Positions 26,085-35,819 are shown, numbered from the stretch's first letter. The stretch: 64,000 nt of DNA from Lachnospiraceae bacterium UBA4364 (GCA_002393955.1 DGSK01000037.1:56594-120593), one strand, 5' to 3'. A program made the numbers and translations. The notes: a model not told the origin generated them from the letters alone.

Positions 26085-26795
26085 TTACTGTGCATTCAGT
26101 TCATACAGTTTGAGCATTTCACCGATCTCATCCACGCTGTTGAACATCATCACATCTATGATAGAAAGGTTTTCAACGAAAGGCTCTGCAAACTGCCTGT
26201 ATCTAACCATATCCTGTTTCATATCGATAAAGTAAAGCTGCATTCCATTGGCGGCAAAGGATTCCTGATCATAAAGTGCCCGCCCCCCGGTGGGATTAAT
26301 ATAGGTGTCTGCCCCGAGCTTTTTGCATATGGCTATAATCCGGTTCTGTCCGCGAAGGGCAGGATCTTTTTCTACCAGGGAGGATTTTGTAAAATCTGTC
26401 TGCACATTAAGGTAGGAGGCTGTCTCCCTGATGCTGTAAAAAATAAATTCCGTAAGGTCTGTCTCAGCATTCGTCATCACACGTTCCACCATCGGATAAA
26501 CTGCATCAAAATATGGAGCATGCCTGTATGCATCCCTGACAAGCCGCAGAAATTTCATCCGGCTTTCAGGATCGGCGGAAAGCTTTGAATCCATTATGAG
26601 ATTGTTCTGGGACGGATGATCCAGGGATATGGTAAAGGGATGGGCAGAATTATTGTATAGTATGCGGTTTTTGTTAATAAATCCTTTTTTAATATAATTC
26701 ACATCATCCAGCAGGACGAAACGGTCCGCTGCTGCGATCAGCTGCCAATAACCGATATATGGAAAAAGATAAGGTTGTGTGATGGCAAGTTTCAT
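26085..26795 (-). CDS. WbqC-family protein
   Basis: A 236-residue protein that starts MKLAITQPYLFPYIGYWQLI and contains DDVNYIKKGFINKNRI, the marks of the WbqC family. The family is often found with O-antigen or other glycan genes and has no settled activity (a role in sugar amine modification is suspected). It is convergent with the CsoR-like gene. The start codon at 26795 has no Shine-Dalgarno sequence; an extended -10 box lies only seven bases before it. Confidence 0.85.
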   Translation of the reverse strand: MKLAITQPYLFPYIGYWQLIAAADRFVLLDDVNYIKKGFINKNRILYNNSAHPFTISLDHPSQNNLIMDSKLSADPESRMKFLRLVRDAYRHAPYFDAVYPMVERVMTNAETDLTEFIFYSIRETASYLNVQTDFTKSSLVEKDPALRGQNRIIAICKKLGADTYINPTGGRALYDQESFAANGMQLYFIDMKQDMVRYRQFAEPFVENLSIIDVMMFNSVDEIGEMLKLYELNAQ

Positions 26796-26802
26796 AAATT
26801 GT

Positions 26803-26811
26803 ATTATAGCA
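26803..26811 (-). promoter_or_regulatory. Extended -10 promoter for a possibly leaderless WbqC mRNA
   Basis: On the minus strand TGCTATAAT (TGn plus a perfect -10) ends at 26803, and seven bases later comes the ATG. Transcription would start at or next to the A of ATG, leaving no room for a ribosome site. Confidence 0.6.
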
Positions 26812-27100
26812 CACCTGCCTGTTTATATTGGCGGTATTATTTTTCGAAACATGATTTTTTTTGAAACCATAATATGATAAAATGAACATTAGTTCGTTGT
26901 TGGCTCAAGTGCCGGTGTTTTTGCATACTGAGTCAGTAACAAAATCATCCATATATTGTATGTTATGGCCGAAATGACGACCGCATCTGCAATGGCCTCC
27001 GGAGCAGGTGCAAGTGCAGTTTGAGCCGGATCAGAAGGCGGGATGTTCAGTCAGCCGCACATATTATTGTACCGAAATACTTAGAGAGCGGGGAATTACA
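26812..27100 (+). other. Intergenic region before the spermidine-synthase-like gene
   Basis: AT-rich divergent spacer. An alanine-rich 19-codon frame (26965-27024, MAEMTTASAMASGAGASAV) has no ribosome site and is probably not a gene. No known RNA was recognised. Confidence 0.3.
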
Positions 27101-28732
27101 GTGAAGATTGATATATTAAAAAACAGATACTACCTTTACATAACCGAGTTTTTTGCAGGAATGGCAGTGATGGCAGTGGAGTTGGGCGCTTCCAGGCAGC
27201 TGGCGCCATATTTTTCCTCGTCACAGATAGTGTGGACCATAATAATAGGCACCATTATGATCGCCATGGCACTTGGAAATGTGATCGGGGGAAAATGGGC
27301 CGATAAGGGAGACGGACCGGACAAGCTTTTTACAAGGATACTGATAGCGGCGGTCTGGATAGCCTTTATACCTGTCCTTGGGAAATATATCATACTGGCC
27401 ATAACAGGCCTGATGATAGTTACGGTTTCAACAGGGCTTTTGATCTGGTCATCCTTTGCTGCCTGTATGATCATATTTGTTTTCCCTCTGTTTTTATTGG
27501 GAACAGTGACACCGTCCCTTATTAAATACACCATATCTGATATTGGAGAGAGCGGTTCCGTGGCCGGAAAGCTGGGGGCCTGCAATACGATCGGATCGAT
27601 CATAGGGACATTTCTGCCTACTTTTGTAACTATCCCTTCCGTAGGAACATCTGCCACATTCCTGATTTTTGCAGGGATACTTATAATAATTGCTGCCGTA
27701 TATTTTCTGACAGCAAAAAGTGGGAAGATAAAAAAAATCATTCTTGGAGCCGGCAGTGCTTTGTTTTTGCTTGCTTGCATATTAGGGCACCGTTCCAATT
27801 TTGCATTTTGGAATGATTCGCTGACCTATGAGGGTGAGTCAATATATAACTATCTGCAGGTGACGGATTCTGACCGGGCTACCATGTTGTCCACGAATGT
27901 TTTATTCGGTGTACAGTCTATTCGCATGAAGAGCAGTGATCTGACAGGAATGTATTACGATTACGCGCTGGCAGCACCGACTATGGCCATGTATGCCGGA
28001 GAGAAAGCAAAATCCTCAGAGGATCTGGACATACTGATCCTTGGAATGGGAACGGGAACTTTCGGTATGCAGTGTACTAAGTTTTTCCCGGGCTCTGAAG
28101 TGACCGGTGTGGAGATAGACGAAAAGATAACTGGTCTTGCACATGAATACTTTGAACTGTCGGATGACATAGTGGTCCATACATATGACGGACGTGCCTA
28201 TCTGCAGGCAGATAAGGGAAAATACGATGTGATCATGGTGGACGCCTATCAGGATATAACCATACCATTCCAGATGAGCAGCGTGGAGTTTTTTACAATG
28301 GTAAGGGATCATCTGAAAGACGGTGGTGTGATGGTAGTCAATATGAACATGCACGGTTATGATGAAGCGGGTGGTCCGGATATAACTAACTATCTTTCGG
28401 ATACGGTGGCAAGTGTATTTCCAAATGTGGTTGTAGTCGATGTGAGGAATTCCACCAACCGTGAGCTTTTTGCATCTGTCGACACGGACATGATGTCGGC
28501 ACTATCAAAAGGATGTGAGAATGTTCCTGATGAAGGTCTGAAAAAGCAGCTTACGGATGTCAGGGAAAGGCTGTCGGTACATGAGAGTGCGGGACTGGTA
28601 CTTACTGATGACAAGGCACCTGTTGAACTGCTGGGGATGCAGGTGATCGATTCACTGATAAACGATGAATTGGATTATTACAAAGATGTATACAGGGAAG
28701 GCGGTTTAAGCGGTCTTATGGAGTCATTTTAA
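27101..28732 (+). CDS. Membrane-anchored spermidine synthase-like protein
   Basis: A 543-residue protein. About seven hydrophobic helices (residues 8-235) are followed by a soluble Rossmann methyltransferase-like spermidine synthase domain with ILGMGTGTFGMQ (SAM-type glycine loop), VEIDEKI, and VDAYQ. Such fused proteins are common, but their aminopropyl-transfer activity is mostly unproven. The start is taken as GTG 27101, five bases after GGGGAA, because VKIDILKNRYYLYITEFFAG is the family's usual start; an in-frame GTG at 27008 would add 31 atypical residues. Confidence 0.82.
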   Translation: MKIDILKNRYYLYITEFFAGMAVMAVELGASRQLAPYFSSSQIVWTIIIGTIMIAMALGNVIGGKWADKGDGPDKLFTRILIAAVWIAFIPVLGKYIILAITGLMIVTVSTGLLIWSSFAACMIIFVFPLFLLGTVTPSLIKYTISDIGESGSVAGKLGACNTIGSIIGTFLPTFVTIPSVGTSATFLIFAGILIIIAAVYFLTAKSGKIKKIILGAGSALFLLACILGHRSNFAFWNDSLTYEGESIYNYLQVTDSDRATMLSTNVLFGVQSIRMKSSDLTGMYYDYALAAPTMAMYAGEKAKSSEDLDILILGMGTGTFGMQCTKFFPGSEVTGVEIDEKITGLAHEYFELSDDIVVHTYDGRAYLQADKGKYDVIMVDAYQDITIPFQMSSVEFFTMVRDHLKDGGVMVVNMNMHGYDEAGGPDITNYLSDTVASVFPNVVVVDVRNSTNRELFASVDTDMMSALSKGCENVPDEGLKKQLTDVRERLSVHESAGLVLTDDKAPVELLGMQVIDSLINDELDYYKDVYREGGLSGLMESF

Positions 28733-28747
28733 AAAACGGGGGTTAAT

Positions 28748-31700
28748 ATGTCTTTTGTCCATTTACATACGCATACGGAATACAGCCTGTTAGACGGCTC
28801 AAACAAAATAAAGGATTATGTCAGCAGGGTAAAGGAGCTGGGGCAGACTGCCGCAGCCATAACAGACCATGGCGTTATGTACGGCGTAGTCGATTTTTAT
28901 GAGGCTGCTAAGGAGGCTGGGATCAACCCTATCCTTGGCTGCGAGATATATGTTGCTCCCGGTTCAAGATTTGACAAGGAAGTTTCAGGCGGTGACGACA
29001 GGTATAACCATCTCATTCTTCTTGCGGAGAATGATACAGGCTACCGTAATCTTGTAAAGATAGTATCCAAGGGATTTACCGAAGGGTATTACTATAAGCC
29101 GCGTGTAGATCATGAAGTGCTTGAGCAGTATCATGAGGGACTTATCTGTCTGTCGGCCTGCCTTGCCGGAGAAGTTCCCAGATTTATAACCAGGGGCATG
29201 ATAGAGAAGGCGGAAGAAACTGCACTCTGGTACAAAAATCTTTTCGGTGCGGGCAATTATTATCTGGAAATGCAGGATCACGGCATACCGGCACAGAGAA
29301 CGGTAAATATGGAGCTTATGCGGATGAGCCGTGACCTGGATATCCCGCTGGTTGCCACCAATGACTGCCATTACACCTATGCCGATGATGCACAGGCACA
29401 CGATGTGCTTCTCTGCATACAGACCGGTGCGCATTTAAGCGATGAGAACCGTATGCGTTATGAGGGCGGACAGTTCTATGTAAAGAGTGAGGAGGAGATG
29501 CGTGAACTATTCCCTTACGCAACAGAGGCGATAGAGAATACCGCAAAAATTGCCGAGCGCTGTCATGTGGAAATACATTACAGCAAGCCTCTTCTGCCGG
29601 TGTACGAGATTCCGGAAGAATTTGACAGTGATGCATACATAGAGAGTCTGCCGGAATCCAGAAGGGAATACATAAAAAAAGGTGAGGACAGCTATCGTAA
29701 AGCCGGAGGGGAATCAGGAAATGAAAAAACTGACGGTACTGCTACCGTAGATGAATATATCCGTTCCTGGCAGTATCTGAATTACCTCTGTGATATGGGA
29801 ATGCGGGAAAGGTATCCTGAGCAGTACAGGCTTTCACAGGAGGGCTGCGGAGAGGTGGTACCGGTACCTGAGCCGGCTGCTGAGAAAGATGCCGGCAGTT
29901 CACTGGACAGCATGATAGACAGTGCCATAAAGGACGATGAGATAAAAAGAAAATATGCCGATGACGGAGGTATTTCTCCTATATGGTCCTGGAATGCATT
30001 ATGCAGACGTCTGGAATACGAGCTGGATGTAATGCGGACCATGGACTTTGTGAATTACTTCCTGATAGTGTGGGACTATATCAACTACGCCAAGGAGCAT
30101 GATATTCCTGTGGGACCGGGGCGTGGAAGTGCGGCCGGAAGTATAGTATCCTATGCGATTCACATTACGGATATCGACCCCATACGCTATCAGCTGCTTT
30201 TCGAGCGTTTTCTTAATCCGGAACGTGTATCCATGCCTGATATAGACGTGGACTTCTGCTATAACCACCGTGAGGATGTCATACAGTATGTCCGGGAAAA
30301 GTACGGCAGCGAGAAGGTAGTTCAGATCGTAACCTTCGGAAAACTCCTGGCAAAAGGCGTCATAAGGGACGTGGGCAGGGTAATGGATCTGCCTTATGCT
30401 AAATGTGACCAGTTAGCTAAAATGGTCCCTGACGAGCTGAATATCACCCTGTCTGATGCACTGGAAAAGAATCCGGATCTTATGGCTGAATACAGGGGAG
30501 ACGATGATGTACATACACTTATTGATTATGCGCTCAAGCTGGAGGGGCTTCCGAGGCAGACGGGCATGCACGCCGCCGGAGTCGTGATATGTCCCAAGGC
30601 TGCAGATGATATGATTCCCTTGGCACTTGGGGGAGACAATGCTGTGATGGCACAGTTTACCATGGCTACACTGGAGCCTCTGGGCCTGCTTAAGATGGAC
30701 TTTCTGGGGCTTAGGACACTTACGGTCATAAAGGATACCTTAGACAATATAAAGGCTGCCACCGGTAAGACAATAGATATTTCAAAGATCGACTATGAGG
30801 ATCCGGCCGTTTATGCCATGCTTTCATCCGGTGACTGTACCGGTGTGTTCCAGCTTGAAAGTGCGGGCATGACGGATTTCATGAAGACTCTTAAGCCGCA
30901 GTGTCTTGAGGATGTCATTGCCGGTATATCGCTTTATCGTCCGGGGCCTATGGATTTCATTCCGAAGTATCTTGCGGGTAAGAACGATCCGCAGCACATA
31001 GTATATGAATGTCCGGAGCTCGAGCCGATACTGAAGGCTACATACGGATGTATAGTTTACCAGGAGCAGGTTATGCAGATAGTGCGTGATCTGGCAGGCT
31101 TTTCCATGGGGCGTTCTGACAATGTGCGCCGTGCCATGAGCAAAAAGAAAGAACATGTCATGGAGCATGAGCGCAATATATTCATACATGGCAATGAGAG
31201 TGAGATAGAGGCCGCAAAGAAAAAGGGGCTTCCGGAGGCTGACTGGCCTGCCTTTGTTCCGGGCTGCGTAAAGAACGGGATATCCGAGGAGGCAGCCAGC
31301 CGTATTTATGCAACTATGATGGACTTTGCCAAGTATGCATTCAATAAATCACATGCAGCCTGCTATGCGGTGGTAGGATATCAGACGGCATATCTCAAGC
31401 ATTATTATCCGGCGGAGTTCATGGCAGCTATCATGACATCCGTTATTGATAATTCCACAAAGCTTTCCGAGTACCTTATGTATATAAGGGCAAAGGGTAT
31501 AAATCTCCTTCCTCCGGATATTAACTATGGAGGAGTGGGCTTTACTGTAAATGAGAACGGGATTTATTATGCGCTTAATGCTGTCCGTGGTGTGGGGGGC
31601 AATGTGGTTGCGGCAGTGGTAAAGGAACGTGATGCTAACGGTCCCTACAGGAGCATGCGTGATTTTATCGAGCGTACATCGGATAAAGGCATAAATAAGC

Positions 31701-32596
31701 GCCTGATAGAGAATCTTATAAAAGCGGGAGCTTTTGACTGCTTTGGTGTTAAGCGCAAGGAACTTATGTATATTTATCCTGACATAATGGATTCGGTAGC
31801 TGCGGACAGGAAGAGCTCCATGGCGGGGCAGATCAGCCTGTTTGATCTTATGGGAGAGGAAGGCAGGAGCCAGCGGGAGACAGCTATACCAAAGGATATA
31901 GGAGAATTTGATCGTGAAGAACTGCTCCAGCTGGAAAAGGAAGTGCTTGGCATATATTTAAGCGGTCATCCTCTTGAGGAATACGTGGGATTGTGGGATT
32001 CGCTGGTGACCAATTACACTACGGATCTGTATCTGGAGGAATACGAAAATATCAGCGAGCTTAAGACTATGAATGTGTCTGACGGTTCAAGGATCTCACT
32101 GGCAGGGATGGTTTCAGCCATAAAGATCAAGTATACGAAAAAGGGCGATGCCATGGCTTTTGTTACATTGGAGGATCTGGTGGGACAGGCTGAGGTCATA
32201 GTATTTCCAAAGACTCTTACACAGTACAGGTCGCTGCTTGCCGAGGACAGTAAAGTGATAATAAACGGAAAAGTCAGTGCCGAGGAAGAAAAGGACGGTA
32301 AACTTATCGCTGAAAGGATCGACAGTATAGAGTCTGTTCAGAAGACTCTTTGGATACAGTATAAAGACGAAGCTGAGCGAAATGATAAGATTAATGACAT
32401 AAAAAAAATCCTCTCCGAACACCCGGGGCTGGATGGACTGAGAGGATATATATCAGATCAGAAAAAGGTACTTCATCCGGATGAAGGCGGCACTGAGATT
32501 TCTGCACAGTTAGTAAGTGAACTGCGGGAAGTCCTGGGGAATGATAATGTAAAGGTCACATATGCATTGCCTCAGGTAAAGGGGTGGCGCCGATAA
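28748..32596 (+). CDS. dnaE: DNA polymerase III alpha subunit (DnaE)
   Basis: Replicative C-family polymerase. It has an N-terminal PHP domain (HLHTHTEYSLLDG), the palm with GPGRGSAAGS and PDIDVDF (catalytic aspartates), the fingers, a helix-hairpin-helix, and a C-terminal OB fold. At 1282 residues it is about 100 longer than usual. The extra length lies between the PHP domain and the palm in two charged low-complexity stretches (residues about 295-345 and 360-425). GGGGG precedes ATG 28748. It follows the spermidine-synthase-like gene by 15 bases and is convergent with proC. Confidence 0.95.
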   Translation: MSFVHLHTHTEYSLLDGSNKIKDYVSRVKELGQTAAAITDHGVMYGVVDFYEAAKEAGINPILGCEIYVAPGSRFDKEVSGGDDRYNHLILLAENDTGYRNLVKIVSKGFTEGYYYKPRVDHEVLEQYHEGLICLSACLAGEVPRFITRGMIEKAEETALWYKNLFGAGNYYLEMQDHGIPAQRTVNMELMRMSRDLDIPLVATNDCHYTYADDAQAHDVLLCIQTGAHLSDENRMRYEGGQFYVKSEEEMRELFPYATEAIENTAKIAERCHVEIHYSKPLLPVYEIPEEFDSDAYIESLPESRREYIKKGEDSYRKAGGESGNEKTDGTATVDEYIRSWQYLNYLCDMGMRERYPEQYRLSQEGCGEVVPVPEPAAEKDAGSSLDSMIDSAIKDDEIKRKYADDGGISPIWSWNALCRRLEYELDVMRTMDFVNYFLIVWDYINYAKEHDIPVGPGRGSAAGSIVSYAIHITDIDPIRYQLLFERFLNPERVSMPDIDVDFCYNHREDVIQYVREKYGSEKVVQIVTFGKLLAKGVIRDVGRVMDLPYAKCDQLAKMVPDELNITLSDALEKNPDLMAEYRGDDDVHTLIDYALKLEGLPRQTGMHAAGVVICPKAADDMIPLALGGDNAVMAQFTMATLEPLGLLKMDFLGLRTLTVIKDTLDNIKAATGKTIDISKIDYEDPAVYAMLSSGDCTGVFQLESAGMTDFMKTLKPQCLEDVIAGISLYRPGPMDFIPKYLAGKNDPQHIVYECPELEPILKATYGCIVYQEQVMQIVRDLAGFSMGRSDNVRRAMSKKKEHVMEHERNIFIHGNESEIEAAKKKGLPEADWPAFVPGCVKNGISEEAASRIYATMMDFAKYAFNKSHAACYAVVGYQTAYLKHYYPAEFMAAIMTSVIDNSTKLSEYLMYIRAKGINLLPPDINYGGVGFTVNENGIYYALNAVRGVGGNVVAAVVKERDANGPYRSMRDFIERTSDKGINKRLIENLIKAGAFDCFGVKRKELMYIYPDIMDSVAADRKSSMAGQISLFDLMGEEGRSQRETAIPKDIGEFDREELLQLEKEVLGIYLSGHPLEEYVGLWDSLVTNYTTDLYLEEYENISELKTMNVSDGSRISLAGMVSAIKIKYTKKGDAMAFVTLEDLVGQAEVIVFPKTLTQYRSLLAEDSKVIINGKVSAEEEKDGKLIAERIDSIESVQKTLWIQYKDEAERNDKINDIKKILSEHPGLDGLRGYISDQKKVLHPDEGGTEISAQLVSELREVLGNDNVKVTYALPQVKGWRR

Positions 32597-32613
32597 CTAT
32601 GGGTGATTAAAGA

Positions 32614-33408
32614 TTACAGTTCCCTTGACCTTTCTGCGGCAGCTTCTACAGCGTCTATAACGGTTCCGCGGAAACCTGCTTCTTCAAGTACTCTTACAGC
32701 TGCAATGGTAGTTCCTGCAGGGGAGCATACCATGTCCTTGAGCTCGCCGGGATGCTTGCCTGTATCTATCATAAGTTTTGCGCTGCCATAAACTGCGTTG
32801 GCAGCAAACTCATAAGCCTGTGCCCTGGGCATGCCTTCTTCAACGGCTGCATCTGCCATTGCTTCGATGAACATGAATACATATGCAGGAGAGCTTCCGC
32901 TGACTGCGCATACGGCGTCCATAAGGTTTTCAGGTACAACGGATGCTTTTCCGAAAGATTCTATTATGGAAATCGCATTTTTTAGTTCGTCTTCTGTTAC
33001 CGCATCATTAGGGGTTACACCTGTTATTGCCGCACCTACAAGGGCTGCAGTATTGGGCATGCATCTTACGAATTTGAGTTTTTTGCCAAAAGCTTCGTCA
33101 AGCCATGCAAGGCTCTTGCCGGCCATAATGGAGATGATGACTGTATCATCTGTAATGACATCTTTAAAACTGTTTATGGCAGATACTGCATACTGAGGCT
33201 TAACTGCAAGTACAAGATAATTTGAAGCTTTAGCAACTTCACGGTTATCAGTGGTAGTATTGATACCGAATTCTTCCGTCCTTTTTTTCACAACAGCTTC
33301 ACTTGCATCGGAACCGTAAATGTTCTCTTTTTTCTCAAGTCCGTTTTTTAACAGACCGCCAATCATTGCTCCGGCCATGTTACCCATTCCGATAAATCCT
33401 ATGTTCAT
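32614..33408 (-). CDS. proC: Pyrroline-5-carboxylate reductase
   Basis: Last step of proline synthesis: reduces pyrroline-5-carboxylate with NAD(P)H. It is 264 residues, normal. The N-terminal Rossmann motif is MNIGFIGMGNMAGAMIGGLL. The C-terminal signature region (HPGELKDMVCSPAGTTIAA) is complete. AGGAGG six bases before 33408 fixes the start; the frame extends to 33495 without support. Only 17 bases separate its stop from that of dnaE. Confidence 0.95.
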   Translation of the reverse strand: MNIGFIGMGNMAGAMIGGLLKNGLEKKENIYGSDASEAVVKKRTEEFGINTTTDNREVAKASNYLVLAVKPQYAVSAINSFKDVITDDTVIISIMAGKSLAWLDEAFGKKLKFVRCMPNTAALVGAAITGVTPNDAVTEDELKNAISIIESFGKASVVPENLMDAVCAVSGSSPAYVFMFIEAMADAAVEEGMPRAQAYEFAANAVYGSAKLMIDTGKHPGELKDMVCSPAGTTIAAVRVLEEAGFRGTVIDAVEAAAERSREL

Positions 33409-33513
33409 GATGTTCCTCCTTTTATTGTATGAGATTTTATTATAGTAACGAATGTATCGCGCTTTCGAGACAGATAATGCTTGCCTGTGAGGCATTGTCT
33501 GTTACGAAAGCTG

Positions 33514-34305
33514 TCAGCTATGTGATATAAACGATCTCTGCCTTGCAGCTTCGTACATAAGTATAGCCGCACTTACGGAAGCATTCAATGACTCCGTTTT
33601 GCCTGCCATAGGGATATGGATTGTGCATCCGCCTGAAGCAGTTACTTTTTCCAAAGTCTCTTTTTTTAATCCGTTTCCCTCATTGCCTATGAGCAGGGCG
33701 CTGCCCTTAGTGTAATCCGTGGTAGTATATGGAACCGATGCCTCAAGTGCAGCCGCATATGTGGTTATATTTTTACTCTTAAGTACGTTAAAAACATCAT
33801 CAAGCTGCGGCACCGTGACAAATGGGAGTCTTAAGATTGCGCCCATGGTGGAGCGTACTGTCTTGGGGGAATAGGGATCGGCACAGTCTGAAGTCAGGAT
33901 GATCCCGCTGCAGCCTGCGGCTTCTGCCGTACGGAACATTGTGCCCAGATTCCCGGGATCCTGAATAGTCTCTAACATAAGGAGCATAGGGGATTTAGCG
34001 GCAGTTAAGTCATTTATTACATATTGCTTTTGTCTGACAACGGCGATTACACCCTGCGGTGTATTTACAGCTGAAACCTTTTCGAAGATCCTGTTATCCA
34101 GGATCTCGGCATTTGAAGGTAGTGCGTTCGGATTTTTCTTATAAAACTCCTTAGATATAAATACAGCATCCAGATCCGCAGGCGGTATTTCGCGCAGCAT
34201 CCGTATTCCCTCCACAAGAAAAAGGCCCTCCTCACGGCGGACCTTTGCCTTATCCCTTAATGCTATGAGATGCTTTATTTTTTCGTTTGCTGCGGATGTT
34301 ATCAT
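33514..34305 (-). CDS. TrmH/SpoU-family RNA 2'-O-methyltransferase
   Basis: A 263-residue SPOUT-class methyltransferase. An N-terminal substrate-binding domain (EGLFLVEGIRML) precedes the knot domain with QDPGNLGTMFRTAEA, LIGNEGNGL and SLNASVSAAI, the three SpoU motifs. It probably methylates a ribose in rRNA or tRNA with SAM; the exact site is unknown. Its ATG overlaps the pfkA stop in an ATGA arrangement, so translation is likely coupled. Confidence 0.92.
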   Translation of the reverse strand: MITSAANEKIKHLIALRDKAKVRREEGLFLVEGIRMLREIPPADLDAVFISKEFYKKNPNALPSNAEILDNRIFEKVSAVNTPQGVIAVVRQKQYVINDLTAAKSPMLLMLETIQDPGNLGTMFRTAEAAGCSGIILTSDCADPYSPKTVRSTMGAILRLPFVTVPQLDDVFNVLKSKNITTYAAALEASVPYTTTDYTKGSALLIGNEGNGLKKETLEKVTASGGCTIHIPMAGKTESLNASVSAAILMYEAARQRSFISHS

Positions 34306-35276
34306 AATATCTTTGAAAGTTCGTACTCATAATCCGGTATTGACTTGGTCATGGCAAGTGCTTCGTCTATATCAAAATCAACAAACTCGCCGTTCTTCTG
34401 TGCAACCACACGGTTTGTCTTGCCTTCTTTCAGAAGGTCTGCAGCCATTGCACCCATTATGGAAGCGTAGTAGCGGTCCTTACAGGTGGGGGAACCGCCG
34501 CGCTGCATGTATCCGAGAATGGTAGCTCTTGTTTCAACGCCTGTTGCAGCTTCTATTCGTCTAGCCATGGAGGTGGAGTGTCCGATGCCCTCGGCATTGA
34601 TGATTATGTGATGTTTCTTGCCGTTTTTTCTGTTTTCGATTATGTGGTTGATAAGTGTCTGCTCGTTGTAGTCATACTTTTCGGGAAGCAGGATGTCCTC
34701 CGCACCGTTAGCAACACCGCACCACAGGGCTATGAAGCCGGCATTTCTTCCCATTACTTCTATTATAGAGCATCTTTCGTGTGAGGACGATGTATCGCGG
34801 ACTTTGTCGATGGCCTCCATTGCCGTATTGATGGCTGTATCAAAGCCGATGGTATAGTCTGTACATGCGATATCCAGATCGATAGTTCCCGGAAGGCCTA
34901 TCGTATTGATGCCCTCATGTGAGAGCTTCTGGGCACCGCGGTATGAACCGTCTCCGCCGATGACCACAATGCCGTCAATCCCGTGTTTACGGCATATTTC
35001 TGCGCCTTTCTGTACACCCTCGGGGGTTTTGAATTCTTCGCATCTTGCGGTTCCAAGTATGGTTCCGCCAAGTCCTATTACTTCAGATACGGAATGTCTG
35101 TCCATATCCATGAACTCTTCATTGATCAGGCCCTGATAGCCTTTTTTTATGCCTTTCACTGTCATGCCGTTGGCAAGTGCTTTCCTGACTACCGCCCTGA
35201 TGGCAGCATTCATTCCCGGTGAATCTCCACCGCTTGTGAGTACGCCGATTGTTTTTATTTCTTTTGTTTTAGCCAT
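34302..35276 (-). CDS. pfkA: ATP-dependent 6-phosphofructokinase
   Basis: Glycolytic enzyme making fructose 1,6-bisphosphate; 324 residues. The ATP site (TSGGDSPGMNAAIR; GGDGSYRGA with the glycine typical of ATP-using enzymes) and the product site (MGRNAGFIALW) are intact. The catalytic loop reads GTIDLDI rather than the usual GTIDNDI; both catalytic aspartates remain. AGGAG seven bases before ATG 35276 supports the start. It is followed by the TrmH-type gene with a four-base overlap and is divergent from the cobalamin locus. Confidence 0.95.
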   Translation of the reverse strand: MAKTKEIKTIGVLTSGGDSPGMNAAIRAVVRKALANGMTVKGIKKGYQGLINEEFMDMDRHSVSEVIGLGGTILGTARCEEFKTPEGVQKGAEICRKHGIDGIVVIGGDGSYRGAQKLSHEGINTIGLPGTIDLDIACTDYTIGFDTAINTAMEAIDKVRDTSSSHERCSIIEVMGRNAGFIALWCGVANGAEDILLPEKYDYNEQTLINHIIENRKNGKKHHIIINAEGIGHSTSMARRIEAATGVETRATILGYMQRGGSPTCKDRYYASIMGAMAADLLKEGKTNRVVAQKNGEFVDFDIDEALAMTKSIPDYEYELSKIL

Positions 35277-35385
35277 TTCTATGTCTCCTGAAAAAAGGTT
35301 TATGGTCTGTTAACTGTGGATTTCAATTACTTTGTTTTGTTCAGCAAATGTTACCATGGGTTATTTTAGTCTATGAAAGGGATTT

Positions 35386-35426
35386 TTTCAATAATATTGA
35401 AATTTACTATTTGCAATAATGCAAAC
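35386..35426. promoter_or_regulatory. Two palindromes at the pfkA-cbiK divergent promoter region
   Basis: TTTCAATA-A-TATTGAAA (35386-35402) and TTTGCA-ATAA-TGCAAA (35411-35426). The second covers the -35 box of the cobalamin-locus promoter. They resemble operators for a dimeric repressor; none is identified. Confidence 0.45.
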
Positions 35427-35440
35427 AAAGTCTTATAATC
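35412..35440 (+). promoter_or_regulatory. Promoter of the cobalamin locus
   Basis: TTGCAA at 35412-35417, a 17-base spacer, and a perfect TATAAT at 35435-35440, just before the cobalamin riboswitch. Confidence 0.8.
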
Positions 35441-35454
35441 TTGTGTGTTTCGCA

Positions 35455-35617
35455 GGGTGCCGGAGGTCATGCTCCGGATAATAGGGAACAGGGTGAAAAT
35501 CCCTGACGAGCTCGTCACCGTGATAATGACCGGCTGCTCATATGGCTGCCCACTGGAGAAATCCGGGAAGGGAAGTGGGCCGGGATGATCTTAAGTCGGG
35601 AGACCTGCCTTACGAAG
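35455..35617 (+). ncRNA. Cobalamin riboswitch
   Basis: Recognised from AATAGGGAA (35480-35488), the GGGTGAAAATCCCTGACG helix region, and the closing GTCGGGAGACCTGCC (35596-35610). The region that normally holds the CCCGCCACTG-like block is more divergent. It senses adenosylcobalamin or a related corrinoid. It heads the cobalamin biosynthesis genes; downstream sequence to 35739 would carry the switching helix. Confidence 0.88.
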
Positions 35618-35739
35618 ATGCGTGCCGCGAGATCCGGCATGAGCGCGTCGTGGAATTGTCGTGTCCTGAAAGCTCGGTAAGCAGTGTGTCCTGGTCAGGC
35701 TGTTTACGGTGTGGAAGGAAACGGGGGTTCCGGAAGTCG

Positions 35740-35767
35740 CTCTTTGCCTACGGCAGGGAGTTTTTTT
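35740..35767 (+). terminator. Terminator of the cobalamin riboswitch
   Basis: A nine-pair stem with two G-U pairs (35740-35748 with 35752-35760), a TAC loop, and seven T. It is placed 53 bases before cbiK. Confidence 0.85.
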
Positions 35768-35819
35768 GTTCTTATATTAAATTTAAGAACAGATGTTGAT
35801 CACAAAGGAGGAAAAAAAC

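Noticed and set aside
26965..27024. Alanine-rich 19-codon small gene
   Set aside because: No ribosome site or promoter, and composition alone is not evidence.
27008..27100. Upstream GTG start for the spermidine-synthase-like gene
   Set aside because: The extra 31 residues lack family resemblance, and GTG 27101 has a usable ribosome site.
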